From: an uncultured Geobacter sp.
GTDB taxonomy: Bacteria > Desulfobacterota > Desulfuromonadia > Geobacterales > Geobacteraceae
Direction of reading: 5' to 3'
Assembly (NCBI GenBank): GCA_937886325.1
Contig: CALABV010000166.1
Coordinates: 7,350-71,349 of the forward strand
Length of the DNA stretch: 64,000 nt
The position numbers and the translations under genes were made by a program. Every line of letters starts with the position of its first letter. The stretch's first letter is position 1. Positions 51,141-59,776 of the stretch are shown here, piece after piece. A model generated the notes under the pieces. The model ran no database searches and was not told the origin of the DNA. It saw only the letters and a list, made by a program, of their open reading frames with translations.

Positions 51141-52786
51141 CTGTTACTGATCAAAACCGTCCCACCCCAGGTCGCGATTGTCTTCACCGGCGCCTTCACC
51201 TGCGAAATGAAACCGGCCAGGTCGTCGCGGCTGACAAGGGCCACATAGGCGGTCCGCGAATCCCACCAGCCGTGGAAGGTCTTCCTGTCGATGAACCATC
51301 CCGGCTGCGTCTCCCGCAGGCTGCCGAACTCCAGTTCGCCGGGGTGACCGGCCAGGATCACCCGTCTTCCCGCATAGAAGGGAAGTCCCTGCCGATAGAT
51401 GCCGTAGCTCACCAGCCTGGTATCCGGATACCGATCGCGGATAATACGGGCCAACTCACGGGTCGACCTCTTTTCGATGGAGCGGGCGAAGACGGCGGAT
51501 GGAGCGTTCATGGCGCCCAGCCCTGCCGTCAGGCAGAGGAGGGCCAGGGCGATTCCCCGGTGATTCCCCTTCAGCGCGAAGAGGGAGAGGAGGCTGCCGA
51601 CTGTGAATATGCCCCCCAGAAGCAGCGCGCCGTCCGCGCCGATTTTCGCATGGGCCGCCACGTGGGTATACAGGATGAGCCCGGAACCGGCGACAAGCAG
51701 AAAAAGCCCCGCGCACAGGGCCTGAGCGGTGAAGAGCTTCCCCTCTGCTTCCAGGGTCTCCGAGATGCTCGCCCCGATCAGCAGGGCCAGCGCCGGAAAG
51801 ACCGGCAGGATATAGGGGATGAGCTTGGAGCTGGACAGCGAAAAGAAGGTGAAGATGACGCCGAACCAGAGCAGAAGGAACAATCGTCGCGAATCACGGT
51901 TCCTCCAGGATTCCCGGACCGTGGCGGGCAGGAAGAAGGTCCAGGGAATCATCCCTCCCAGCACGACGGGGATGAAGAACCACGGCGGCTCGTAGCGGCC
52001 GTGCACCTTTGTCAGGAATCTGTCGAAGTGCTCATGGATGAAAAAAAAGCGGGGGAACTCGGGATTCCTGAGCGAAACGAGCACGAACCAGGGCACGCAG
52101 ACCGCCAGGAACAGGCTGATCCCGGTGGGAAGACGCATCTCCCGGAGCAGACTCCAGCGCTTGGCACAGAGCAGGTACAGGAACACAATCGCCCCCGGCA
52201 GGACGATACCGATGAGCCCCTTGGCCAGAACGGTCAGGGCCGCGAAAAGGTAGAAAAGGTGGTAGTACAGCCCTTTCCTGCTCTCCTCCCGTCGCGACGC
52301 CAGCAGGAAAAAGCCCAGAGTCGCCGTCATGCAGAAGGTCAGGGTCGTGTCGATGATGTTCATGCGGGACTGGAACAGGAAGCCGACGGAAGAACCGAGC
52401 ACCATTGCGGAATAGAGGCCTTCCCTGCGCCCGAAGAGCCTTCTTCCCAAGTGATAGACGAGCAGAACGCCGCACAGGCCGAAAAGGGCCGACGGCAGGC
52501 GGGCCGCGGTCTCGTTCCGTCCCAGCACCGAGAGTGACAGGGCGTTGACCCAGTAATGGAGGGGGGGTTTTTCGAAATACTTGACGTAGTTGAGCCGGGG
52601 CGTGATGAAGTCGCCGCTTTCCACCATCTCCCTGGGGATTTCGGCATAGCGGCTCTCGTCCGGTTCCTTGAAGGGAAGGGTCCCCAGAAAGAGGAGAAAA
52701 AAGAAGCCGAAAACGATGAGAAGGGCCGAGATATCGACCCAGGCGTTTCCCTGCTTGCGCGTCAGGAACTCGGAAATACTGTGCAT
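51137..52786 (-). CDS. arnT: ArnT-type lipid A aminoarabinose transferase (GT39/GT83 family)
   Basis: A 549-residue integral membrane glycosyltransferase with about twelve hydrophobic segments. The first periplasmic loop holds the catalytic-type acidic pair in 'FKEPDESRYAEIPREMVESG', followed by 'YFEKPPLHYWVNALS', the ArnT/PMT signature. 'LPSALFGLCGVLLVYHLGRRLFG' and 'GMIPWTFFLPATVRESWRN' are typical later motifs. ArnT moves an aminosugar from undecaprenyl phosphate to lipid A and lowers its negative charge. ATG 52786 is taken; the frame to 52876 extends through non-homologous sequence. It is the first gene of arnT-arnB-arnC. Confidence 0.87.
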   Translation of the reverse strand: MHSISEFLTRKQGNAWVDISALLIVFGFFFLLFLGTLPFKEPDESRYAEIPREMVESGDFITPRLNYVKYFEKPPLHYWVNALSLSVLGRNETAARLPSALFGLCGVLLVYHLGRRLFGRREGLYSAMVLGSSVGFLFQSRMNIIDTTLTFCMTATLGFFLLASRREESRKGLYYHLFYLFAALTVLAKGLIGIVLPGAIVFLYLLCAKRWSLLREMRLPTGISLFLAVCVPWFVLVSLRNPEFPRFFFIHEHFDRFLTKVHGRYEPPWFFIPVVLGGMIPWTFFLPATVRESWRNRDSRRLFLLLWFGVIFTFFSLSSSKLIPYILPVFPALALLIGASISETLEAEGKLFTAQALCAGLFLLVAGSGLILYTHVAAHAKIGADGALLLGGIFTVGSLLSLFALKGNHRGIALALLCLTAGLGAMNAPSAVFARSIEKRSTRELARIIRDRYPDTRLVSYGIYRQGLPFYAGRRVILAGHPGELEFGSLRETQPGWFIDRKTFHGWWDSRTAYVALVSRDDLAGFISQVKAPVKTIATWGGTVLISNR

Positions 52787-52876
52787 GAATGTGATATTCC
52801 TTTGCCGCCCCCCCGCGGAAGCGTTTCCGGATGGTAACAACATAGTTGCCGCGTGGGAGAACCCACGGTACAGCAA

Positions 52877-54115
52877 TTAGCCCCGGCCGTCAATCGATGC
52901 GGGTTGCGTTTCCCTGCGAAGCAGGTCGAGAGGCTTGACGGAAAAGGGAATCCGGAGGCGGATTCTCTGGTTCGGATGGGCAACGGCCAGGGATGCTCCG
53001 TCGAACTCGGATATCATTTCCGTGAGTGTGAAACGGTGAGACGACAGTGCGCGGCCGATGATCTCCACCTCGTCTCCGGCCGCCAGCCGGTTGCGCACCT
53101 CGACGGACGCGACCCCGTCTTCCGACACTCCGGCAACGACGCCGACGAATTCGTGGCTCCGCAGGTAGCTGGATTCGTATTCACGGTCCTCCTCACCCGG
53201 CCTGCCGAAGAGGAAGCCGGTCGTATATCCCCGGTGACTGATCTTCTTCAGCTCATCGAGCCATTCCTCCCGCACCCGGAAACCGTGGGGGTCGTCGCGG
53301 TACCGGTCCAGCGCCTCCCGGTAGACCCGCACCACGGATGCGGTGTAATGGATCCCCTTCATCCTTCCCTCGATCTTCAGGGAGTCGATCCCGCTCTCCG
53401 CGAGTTCCGGCAGGTGTTCCAGGAGGCAGAGGTCCCGTGAATTGAAAATGAAGGTCCCCCTGTCGTCTTCCATGACGGGGAAATAGACTCCCGGACGCTG
53501 TTCCTCCACCAGCGCGTATCCCCAGCGGCAGGGATGGGCGCATTCGCCCCGGTTGGCGTCCCGGCCGGTCATGATGCTGGAAAGGAGGCAGCGGCCCGAA
53601 TAGGAGATGCACATGGCGCCGTGGACGAAGACTTCCACCTCCATCCCGGCCTTTTCCTTCACCTGGCGGATATCTTCCAGGGACAGCTCCCGCGCCAGGT
53701 TCACCCTGGTCACGCCCTGCCGTTTCCAGAAGCGGGCGCTCAGCCAGTTGGTGGTGTTCGCCTGGGTGGAAAGGTGTATGGGTCGCCCGGGCGAGATCTC
53801 CTTCACCAGTTCGAGCACGCCCGGATCCGCTACGATGCAGGCGTCAAGGGGGATCGCGGCGACCTTTTCCAGGTAGAGGCGCATTTCCTCCAGATCGGCG
53901 TTGCCGGGAAAGATGTTGGTCGCCAGGTAGACCTTCACACCATGCTCGTGGGCATACGAGACAGCCTCGGACAGCTCGTCCGGGGAGAAGTTGTCCGCCA
54001 GGTTTCTGAGGCTGAACTCCTTCCCTCCCAGGTACACGGCGTCCGCGCCGTAATGAACGGCAATCCGGAGCTTTTCCATGTTTCCGGCGGGAGCCAGCAG
54101 CTCGGGGATTCTCAC
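52877..54115 (-). CDS. U32 peptidase-family protein (TrhP/YegQ-like)
   Basis: A 412-residue protein with a TIM-barrel part ('IPELLAPAGNMEKLRIAVHYGADAVYLGG', written here in parts: LLAPAGNMEK, GADAVYLGG) and the U32 signature 'VEVFVHGAMCISYSGRCLLS', followed by 'NRGECAHPCRW'. The four Cys in these motifs probably bind an iron-sulfur cluster. Members such as TrhP and RlhA are RNA hydroxylation factors that use prephenate rather than peptidases; that role is inferred here. The start is GTG 54115 (AAAGG ten bases before); the frame to 54268 runs over the promoter region of the divergent cpoB-like gene. Confidence 0.87.
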   Translation of the reverse strand: MRIPELLAPAGNMEKLRIAVHYGADAVYLGGKEFSLRNLADNFSPDELSEAVSYAHEHGVKVYLATNIFPGNADLEEMRLYLEKVAAIPLDACIVADPGVLELVKEISPGRPIHLSTQANTTNWLSARFWKRQGVTRVNLARELSLEDIRQVKEKAGMEVEVFVHGAMCISYSGRCLLSSIMTGRDANRGECAHPCRWGYALVEEQRPGVYFPVMEDDRGTFIFNSRDLCLLEHLPELAESGIDSLKIEGRMKGIHYTASVVRVYREALDRYRDDPHGFRVREEWLDELKKISHRGYTTGFLFGRPGEEDREYESSYLRSHEFVGVVAGVSEDGVASVEVRNRLAAGDEVEIIGRALSSHRFTLTEMISEFDGASLAVAHPNQRIRLRIPFSVKPLDLLRRETQPASIDGRG

Positions 54116-54229
54116 GTGGGAAATACCTTTCCGTAACAATCTCTGTTCAACCGACCGGACAGTACCACATCTCGAGGGGTATGAAAACCGAAAAGCCCGG
54201 CCAGTCCCTCTCCGGTGTCTGCTTTCTCC

Positions 54230-54258
54230 TTGACAAACCACCCATTTAGCTTTACACA
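54230..54258 (+). promoter_or_regulatory. Possible promoter of the cpoB-like gene
   Basis: TTGACA (54230-54235), 17-bp spacer, TACACA (54253-54258), 25 bases before the ATG at 54283. The -35 is perfect; the -10 is weak. It lies in the short divergent gap with the U32 gene. Confidence 0.4.
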
Positions 54259-54282
54259 TAGAAATCATTTTAGGGGGGCTTA

Positions 54283-55011
54283 ATGGCCGTTATCAGAGGT
54301 TTTCTCACCGTTTTCTGCCTGTCTGCTCTCTGCTCATGCGCAAACCAGGACGCACTCCTCCGAAAACAGACGGAGATGGAATCCCGACTTGAAACACTGG
54401 CAAAGGGAAGCAGTATCACCAACCAGCAGGTGAACGGCCTTTCCAACGACCTCAAGGATCTGCAGGATCAGGCAAAAAAGAACACCGCCGAGATCCGGGA
54501 ATTGCGGGAAACCGTGATGAACCTGCGGGCGGCCGCGGACGAACAGCTCCTGAAAAAGACAGAGGTCCGGGCCGACAAGCCGACACCGAAGATCGAAGTG
54601 ATCAACACCCCCGCGGAAGGCCCGAAAAAAGGCCGGACCGATGTACGGGCGGAAGAATACATGAAGGCCTTCGGCCTGTACAGCGCCAACAGGTACGAAG
54701 AGGCAATCGAGTCGTTCACCGCCTTCATCAAGGCATACCCGGACTCGGAATACTCCGCCAACGCCCAATACTGGATCGGCGAGTGCTTCTACACCCGGTC
54801 GAATTATCCCAAGGCCCTGGAAGCCTTCAAAAAGGTCATCAGCAACTATCCGAACGGAAACAAGGTCCCCGACGCCATGCTCAAGGCGGGATATACCCTT
54901 TTCGCGCTGAAGCAGAAGGACAGCGCAACGGCGCTTCTGGAATCCCTTGTGAAAAGATTCCCGGACAACCCCGCGGCGGCAAAGGCCAGAGAAAAACTGA
55001 ACCAGCCGTGA
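54283..55011 (+). CDS. CpoB/YbgF-like cell division coordinator, lipoprotein
   Basis: A 242-residue envelope protein. The signal has a lipobox-like 'SALCSCANQ', so it is probably lipid-anchored, unlike E. coli CpoB. A trimerising coiled coil covers about 22-88 ('EMESRLETLAKGSSITNQQV', 'LKDLQDQAKKNTAEIRELRE'). Three TPR units form the C-terminus ('YMKAFGLYSANRYEEAIESF', 'AQYWIGECFYTRSNYPKALEAF', 'AGYTLFALKQKDSATALLESL'). CpoB couples the Tol-Pal system to septal peptidoglycan synthesis. No tol or pal gene is adjacent, so the assignment rests on architecture. GGGGGG precedes the ATG. Confidence 0.85.
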   Translation: MAVIRGFLTVFCLSALCSCANQDALLRKQTEMESRLETLAKGSSITNQQVNGLSNDLKDLQDQAKKNTAEIRELRETVMNLRAAADEQLLKKTEVRADKPTPKIEVINTPAEGPKKGRTDVRAEEYMKAFGLYSANRYEEAIESFTAFIKAYPDSEYSANAQYWIGECFYTRSNYPKALEAFKKVISNYPNGNKVPDAMLKAGYTLFALKQKDSATALLESLVKRFPDNPAAAKAREKLNQP

Positions 55012-55176
55012 CGTTGTTTTCCGTGCCGCTTCTGTGAAACAAAAAGTGATTGCAATGCCCGAAGCCGCGTCTTCGGGCACTCCATACCCCTTCCGAACGC
55101 AAGGCATCATACCGGACGATCCGGAACAAACCGTGCAAAGGTGCGTGCCGACAACACTGAAAGCCATGAGGTGTCT

Positions 55177-56163
55177 ATGAAAAGGATCATTTTCGCGGTA
55201 TTTCTCTCCCTGTTGCCACTGGCAACCCCTCTTCCGGCCGATGCACAATCGGAACAGCCAACCATCTATGTCGTGAAAAGGGGAGATACCCTGTGGGGCC
55301 TCTCCAACCGCTTTCTGAGGGATCCCTTCTACTGGCCCAACCTGTGGGCGCGCAATCAGGTCATCACCAACCCCCATCTCATCTTTCCCGGCCAACGGCT
55401 CAGGATCTACCCCGACCGCATCGAGATAGACGATCAGAGGCCGCCGGCGCCGCAACCGGAGCAGCCTGAACAGGTGGCTGAGGAAACGACCTTCACCGTC
55501 AGCGGAGCGGAAGGCTACATCCTGGAAACCGACATGGAGCCGTCCGGAACCATTATCCAGACCAATCACGACCGCACCATCGTCGGACAGGAAGACGTGG
55601 TATACACGGACATCGGCACATCCCTGGGGGCGAAGAGCGGCGACGCATACTCCATCTTCAAGAAGATGAAGTCCGTCTACCACCCGGCAACGAACGACTT
55701 CCTCGGCTACAAGATACTCTCACTGGGGACACTGAGGCTCACGGACATGGAGGAAAAGAGCTCCCGCGCCATGATTACCCAGTCATACCTGGAGATAACC
55801 TCCGGCTCCCTCCTCATGCCGTACCGTGAAAAGCGCCGCGAAATAGTCCTCAAGGCGGCAAACAAGGAACTCCACGGCTTTATCATCGACACGAGACTGG
55901 GGAACATAACAACCGGCGAGGCGGATGTGGTCTATCTGGATCTGGGTACGGCGCAGGGTGTCGAGGTGGGCAACATGCTGTACGTGGTAAAGGATGTGAA
56001 ACCCGATTCCCGGTATGTCACGCGGGATGTGGGAGCCCTGCCGAAAGAGGTTATCGGCGCCGTCGTGGTGGTGGAGACCGGCGAAAAGACCTCCACCGCC
56101 CTCGTCGTCAAGAGCGCGGACGTCATCCACGTGGGAGACCAGGTGCAGCTGCTGAAAAACTGA
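55177..56163 (+). CDS. Secreted LysM-domain protein
   Basis: A 328-residue exported protein starts at ATG 55177 (GAGGTGTCT before it) with signal peptide 1-23 ('PLPADAQS'). An N-terminal LysM domain (about 27-80, 'IYVVKRGDTLWGLSNRFLRDPFYWPNLWARN') binds peptidoglycan. The extended 'FYWPNLWARNQVITNPHLIFPGQRL' is the variant common in deltaproteobacteria. The rest is beta-rich without a recognised catalytic motif ('GEADVVYLDLGTAQGVEVGNMLYVV' is repeated in weaker form near 'QEDVVYTDIGTSLGAKSGDAYSIF', suggesting an internal duplication). It likely scaffolds or senses the cell wall. It follows the cpoB-like gene and ends in a terminator. Confidence 0.85.
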   Translation: MKRIIFAVFLSLLPLATPLPADAQSEQPTIYVVKRGDTLWGLSNRFLRDPFYWPNLWARNQVITNPHLIFPGQRLRIYPDRIEIDDQRPPAPQPEQPEQVAEETTFTVSGAEGYILETDMEPSGTIIQTNHDRTIVGQEDVVYTDIGTSLGAKSGDAYSIFKKMKSVYHPATNDFLGYKILSLGTLRLTDMEEKSSRAMITQSYLEITSGSLLMPYREKRREIVLKAANKELHGFIIDTRLGNITTGEADVVYLDLGTAQGVEVGNMLYVVKDVKPDSRYVTRDVGALPKEVIGAVVVVETGEKTSTALVVKSADVIHVGDQVQLLKN

Positions 56164-56177
56164 AAATACCCTTTCCA

Positions 56178-56210
56178 GGGGATCGGCCGGGAGGCCGGTC
56201 CCCTTTTTTT
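56178..56210 (+). terminator. Rho-independent terminator after the LysM gene
   Basis: GGGGATCGGCC (56178-56188) pairs with GGCCGGTCCCC (56193-56203) with one G-T pair and a 4-base loop, followed by seven T residues (56204-56210). Confidence 0.9.
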
Positions 56211-56231
56211 GTTCCTGCTCAGGTGGCAAGG

Positions 56232-56252
56232 CTGAAGACTGAAGGCTGATGT
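56232..56252. repeat. CTGAAGR heptad repeat tract (three units)
   Basis: CTGAAGA-CTGAAGG-CTGATGT, three 7-base units in the gap before dprA. The same motif recurs in both orientations at 63611-63631 and 63713-63733, so it is a dispersed heptad family in this genome. Confidence 0.6.
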
Positions 56253-56381
56253 GTTGTAAATCATTTTTCAGCCGACAGAGCGTCACTCATTGCTCCGTAT
56301 TTCCATTATGAAGCAAAGCAAAACGCATTCGGTTGAGACGGGCCTTCAGCCTGTCTACCTGAATAGTATCCTTTTTTGCCA

Positions 56382-57461
56382 ATGGACGATTACTTCTGGT
56401 TTGCATTGAAAAACACCCCACACGTGGGAAACGTCACCTTCCGTCGGCTTGTTGAACATTTCGGCACACCCGAACGGGCCCTGTCCGCCTCCGAAAGGGA
56501 GCTTTCCGGTGTACGCGGTGTCTCCTCGGCAGCCATCGCCTCTCTCCTGACCCATGATCCGCGGAACGCCGCCGAACAGGAATGCGAGGCGCTGACGCGG
56601 TCGGGGGCACGGATCGTCACCCTCCATTCGCCCGAATACCCCTGCCTGCTGCTGCAGACACCCGATCCACCCCCTTTCCTCTACGTCAAGGGTGAACTGC
56701 GACGGTCCGAGACGGCAATCGCCATCGTCGGATCTCGACGCGCTTCGGGCTACGGCATATCGACCACCGAAAATATGGCGCGCGGACTGGCACGCCACGG
56801 CATTACCGTTGTCTCGGGCATGGCGCGGGGGGTCGATACCGCGGCCCACCGGGGCGCACTCGCGGAAGGCGGGAGAAGCATAGGGGTTCTGGGGTGCGGT
56901 ATCGATGTCGTCTATCCGGCCGAGAACCGAAAGCTCTTCAGCGATATGTCGTCACAGGGCGCCCTCGTCTCCGAGTTCTCCATGGGCACCCAGCCCCTGC
57001 CCGAGAATTTTCCCCGCCGCAACAGAATCATCAGCGGCCTGTGCAGCGGGGTCCTCGTGGTTGAGGCCGCCGAAGGCAGCGGCTCCCTCATCACCGCGCA
57101 GTGCGCGCTGGAACAGGGGCGTGACATTTTCGCGATTCCGGGTAACATTCACTCCATGAACAGCAGAGGCGCCAATCGCCTCATCAAGCAGGGGGCAAAG
57201 CTGGTCGAACGGGTGGAAGATATCCTGGAGGAAATGTCCGGCAGGACGGTCAGGGTCGAAGAACCTCCCCATCTTTCGCGCTTCAGTTTCTCGCCTCCGG
57301 AAGCGTCGATCTACTCCCTATTGTCCGCCACGCCGCTCCATATCGATGAAATCGCGACAAAAAGCGCGTTGACAGTGGCGGACGTTTCGGCTATTTTACT
57401 TCGTTTGGAGCTGGACGGTATCATCATCCAGCACCCGGGCAAGCTATTTTCCATCGCCTGA
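56382..57461 (+). CDS. dprA: DNA processing protein DprA
   Basis: DprA (Smf) protects incoming single-stranded DNA and loads RecA during transformation. The 359-residue protein has an N-terminal helical region with helix-hairpin-helix-like sequence ('VGNVTFRRLVEHFGTPERAL', 'ELSGVRGVSSAAIASLL'). The extended Rossmann fold has 'AIAIVGSRRASGYG', 'GMARGVDTAAHRGAL', 'IGVLGCGIDVVYPAENRKL', 'PENFPRRNRIISGLC' and 'VVEAAEGSGSLITA'. The C-terminal winged helix starts near 'PEASIYSLLSATPLHIDEIA'. It lies 41 bases before topA, a frequent pairing. ATG 56382 has no strong ribosome site. Confidence 0.95.
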   Translation: MDDYFWFALKNTPHVGNVTFRRLVEHFGTPERALSASERELSGVRGVSSAAIASLLTHDPRNAAEQECEALTRSGARIVTLHSPEYPCLLLQTPDPPPFLYVKGELRRSETAIAIVGSRRASGYGISTTENMARGLARHGITVVSGMARGVDTAAHRGALAEGGRSIGVLGCGIDVVYPAENRKLFSDMSSQGALVSEFSMGTQPLPENFPRRNRIISGLCSGVLVVEAAEGSGSLITAQCALEQGRDIFAIPGNIHSMNSRGANRLIKQGAKLVERVEDILEEMSGRTVRVEEPPHLSRFSFSPPEASIYSLLSATPLHIDEIATKSALTVADVSAILLRLELDGIIIQHPGKLFSIA

Positions 57462-57502
57462 TCAATATGTTACAAACAAAAACCCTGTTTCACGGTGAAC
57501 CC

Positions 57503-59776
57503 ATGTCACAAAACCTCGTTATCGTAGAATCCCCCGCCAAAGCGCGGACCATCGAAAAATTCCTCGGCAAGGACTACAAGGTCCTCGCCTCCTACGGACA
57601 CGTCCGGGCCCTGCCCAGCAAACAGGGTTCGGTGGACACCGAAAACGACTTCGAACCGAAATACGCCGTTCTTCCCGAGAGCAAGAAACATCTCCAGGAG
57701 CTCAAGAAGGAACTGAAAAACTCCGGCGCGCTCCTCCTGGCGACAGACCCCGACCGGGAAGGGGAGGCCATTTCCTGGCACCTGCTGGCGGCCCTGGGAA
57801 TCGACCCGAAGAAGTCGAAACTGGACATCAAGCGCGTTGTCTTTCATGAAATTACCAAGGACGCCATTACCCACGCGGTCAAACACCCGCGTGACATCTC
57901 CCTGGACCTGGTGGACGCACAGCAGGCGCGCTCGATCCTTGACTACCTGGTCGGATTCAACCTCTCCCCTTTTCTGTGGAAGAAGATCCGCTACGGCCTG
58001 TCCGCCGGCCGGGTCCAGTCGGTGGCGCTGCGTCTGATCTGCGAGCGGGAGAAGGAGATCGCGGCCTTTGTGGAGCAGGAATACTGGACAGTCGCGGCAA
58101 GCCTTCAGAACCATGGCGGACAGGGTTTCAAGGCGAACCTGGTGGAGTTCTGCGGCAAGAAGCTGGGCAAGTTCGATCTTCCGGACGCGGCGGCGGCCGA
58201 AAATGTCAAGAACACCCTGATCAAGGAGCCGTGCCGGGTCGCCAAGGTCACGAAGAGTGAGAAGAAGCGCAACCCGTCACCACCCTTCACCACCTCCACC
58301 CTGCAACAGGAGGCGGCAAGAAAGCTCGGCTTCTCGGCCAAGAAGACCATGGCCACGGCCCAGAAGCTCTACGAGGGAATCGACATCGGCGGAGAGGGCA
58401 CGGTGGGCCTCATCACCTACATGCGTACCGACAGCGTCAACCTCTCCTCCCAGGCGCTCAAGGAAGCGCACACTCTGATAACGGCCATGTTCGGCGCCGA
58501 TTTCGCGCTTGCAAAGCCGCGACATTTCAAGAACAAGTCCAAGAACGCCCAGGAGGCCCACGAGGCAATCCGTCCCACCTACCTCTCCAAGACGCCGGCT
58601 GAACTGAAGAAGCACCTGACGCCGGACCAGTACAAGCTCTACGAACTTATCTGGAAACGGACCGTGGCCAGCCAGATGGCGGAGGCGCTCCTGGACCAGA
58701 CCTCGGTGGACATCGCCGCCGGCAAAGGAAACACCTTCCGAGCAACGGGCAGCGTGATACGTTTTCCCGGCTTCATGAAGCTCTACATCGAGGGCAAGGA
58801 CGACGAAAACGAGGAAAAGGAAGGGATGCTCCCTCCGCTGGAGGAAGGCGAAGACCTCACCCTTCTGGACATCATCCCGGAACAGCACTTCACCCAGCCG
58901 CCTCCCCGCTACACCGAGGCGACCCTGGTGAAAACCCTCGAAGAATACGGCATCGGCCGCCCCTCCACCTATGCCAGCATCCTCAACACCCTGATCGAGA
59001 GAAAATACGCCGTGCTGGAAAAGAAGCGCTTCATCCCCCAGGATACCGGCATGGTGGTCAACGACCTGCTGACCCTCGACTTTCCCACGTACGTGGACTA
59101 CCACTTCACCGCCGGCCTGGAGGAGGAACTGGACCAGGTCTCCCGCGGTGAAAAAGAGTGGAAGCAGCTGCTGCGGGAATTCTGGGGCCCCTTTACCGCC
59201 CAGCTCCAGGAAAAGCTCAGCGAGCCCAGGCGGGTGAAGGAGATCGGCGAGGAGTGCCCCGAGTGCGGCAAGCCCCTGGTGGAGAAATTAGGGAAACGGG
59301 GCAAGTTTATCGCCTGCTCCGGGTACCAGGACGGATGCCGCTATACCCGCGCCATGGAGAAGAACGGCACGGAGGAAAAGGCCGAGCCGGTCTTTTCCGA
59401 GGAGAAGTGCGACAAGTGCGGCAGCCCCATGCTCATCAAGGAGGGGCGCTACGGCAAGTACCTTGCCTGCTCCGCCTACCCGGAATGCAAGAACATCCAG
59501 CCCCTGGTGAAACCGAAGGGGACCGGCGTGACCTGCCCGGAGTGCGGCACGGGCGAACTCACGGAAAAGAAATCCCGCTACGGCAAGTTCTTTTATTCCT
59601 GCAACCGCTACCCGGAGTGCAAGTTCGCCCTCTGGGACCCGCCGGTCACCAGGCCCTGTCCCCAGTGCAACTTTCCGCTCATGGTGCAGAAGGTCTACAA
59701 GCGGGAAGGCGCCTTCCTCAAGTGCCCGAAATGCGAGCACAAGGAGAAGCCGGAAGGCGGGAGCGAAAAGGAGTGA
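57503..59776 (+). CDS. topA: DNA topoisomerase I
   Basis: TopA relaxes negative supercoils through a transient 5'-phosphotyrosine link. The 757-residue protein begins 'MSQNLVIVESPAKARTIEKF' at ATG 57503; an upstream ATG at 57467 would add twelve non-conserved residues. The Toprim acidic cluster is 'TDPDREGEAISWHL' (81 onwards), and the catalytic Tyr306 is in 'ITYMRTDSVNLS'. 'TEATLVKTLEEYGIGRPSTYA' is the later conserved motif. The C-terminus has four zinc-ribbon units, starting CPECGKPL, CDKCGSPM, CPECGTGE and CPQCNFPL. Its stop overlaps the trmFO start by four bases. Confidence 0.97.
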   Translation: MSQNLVIVESPAKARTIEKFLGKDYKVLASYGHVRALPSKQGSVDTENDFEPKYAVLPESKKHLQELKKELKNSGALLLATDPDREGEAISWHLLAALGIDPKKSKLDIKRVVFHEITKDAITHAVKHPRDISLDLVDAQQARSILDYLVGFNLSPFLWKKIRYGLSAGRVQSVALRLICEREKEIAAFVEQEYWTVAASLQNHGGQGFKANLVEFCGKKLGKFDLPDAAAAENVKNTLIKEPCRVAKVTKSEKKRNPSPPFTTSTLQQEAARKLGFSAKKTMATAQKLYEGIDIGGEGTVGLITYMRTDSVNLSSQALKEAHTLITAMFGADFALAKPRHFKNKSKNAQEAHEAIRPTYLSKTPAELKKHLTPDQYKLYELIWKRTVASQMAEALLDQTSVDIAAGKGNTFRATGSVIRFPGFMKLYIEGKDDENEEKEGMLPPLEEGEDLTLLDIIPEQHFTQPPPRYTEATLVKTLEEYGIGRPSTYASILNTLIERKYAVLEKKRFIPQDTGMVVNDLLTLDFPTYVDYHFTAGLEEELDQVSRGEKEWKQLLREFWGPFTAQLQEKLSEPRRVKEIGEECPECGKPLVEKLGKRGKFIACSGYQDGCRYTRAMEKNGTEEKAEPVFSEEKCDKCGSPMLIKEGRYGKYLACSAYPECKNIQPLVKPKGTGVTCPECGTGELTEKKSRYGKFFYSCNRYPECKFALWDPPVTRPCPQCNFPLMVQKVYKREGAFLKCPKCEHKEKPEGGSEKE

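Noticed and set aside
59158..59772. A 205-codon in-frame extension upstream of trmFO
   Set aside because: It overlaps the topA zinc-ribbon region in another frame and reads as a Gly/Arg-rich meaningless sequence; trmFO homology starts exactly at GTG 59773.
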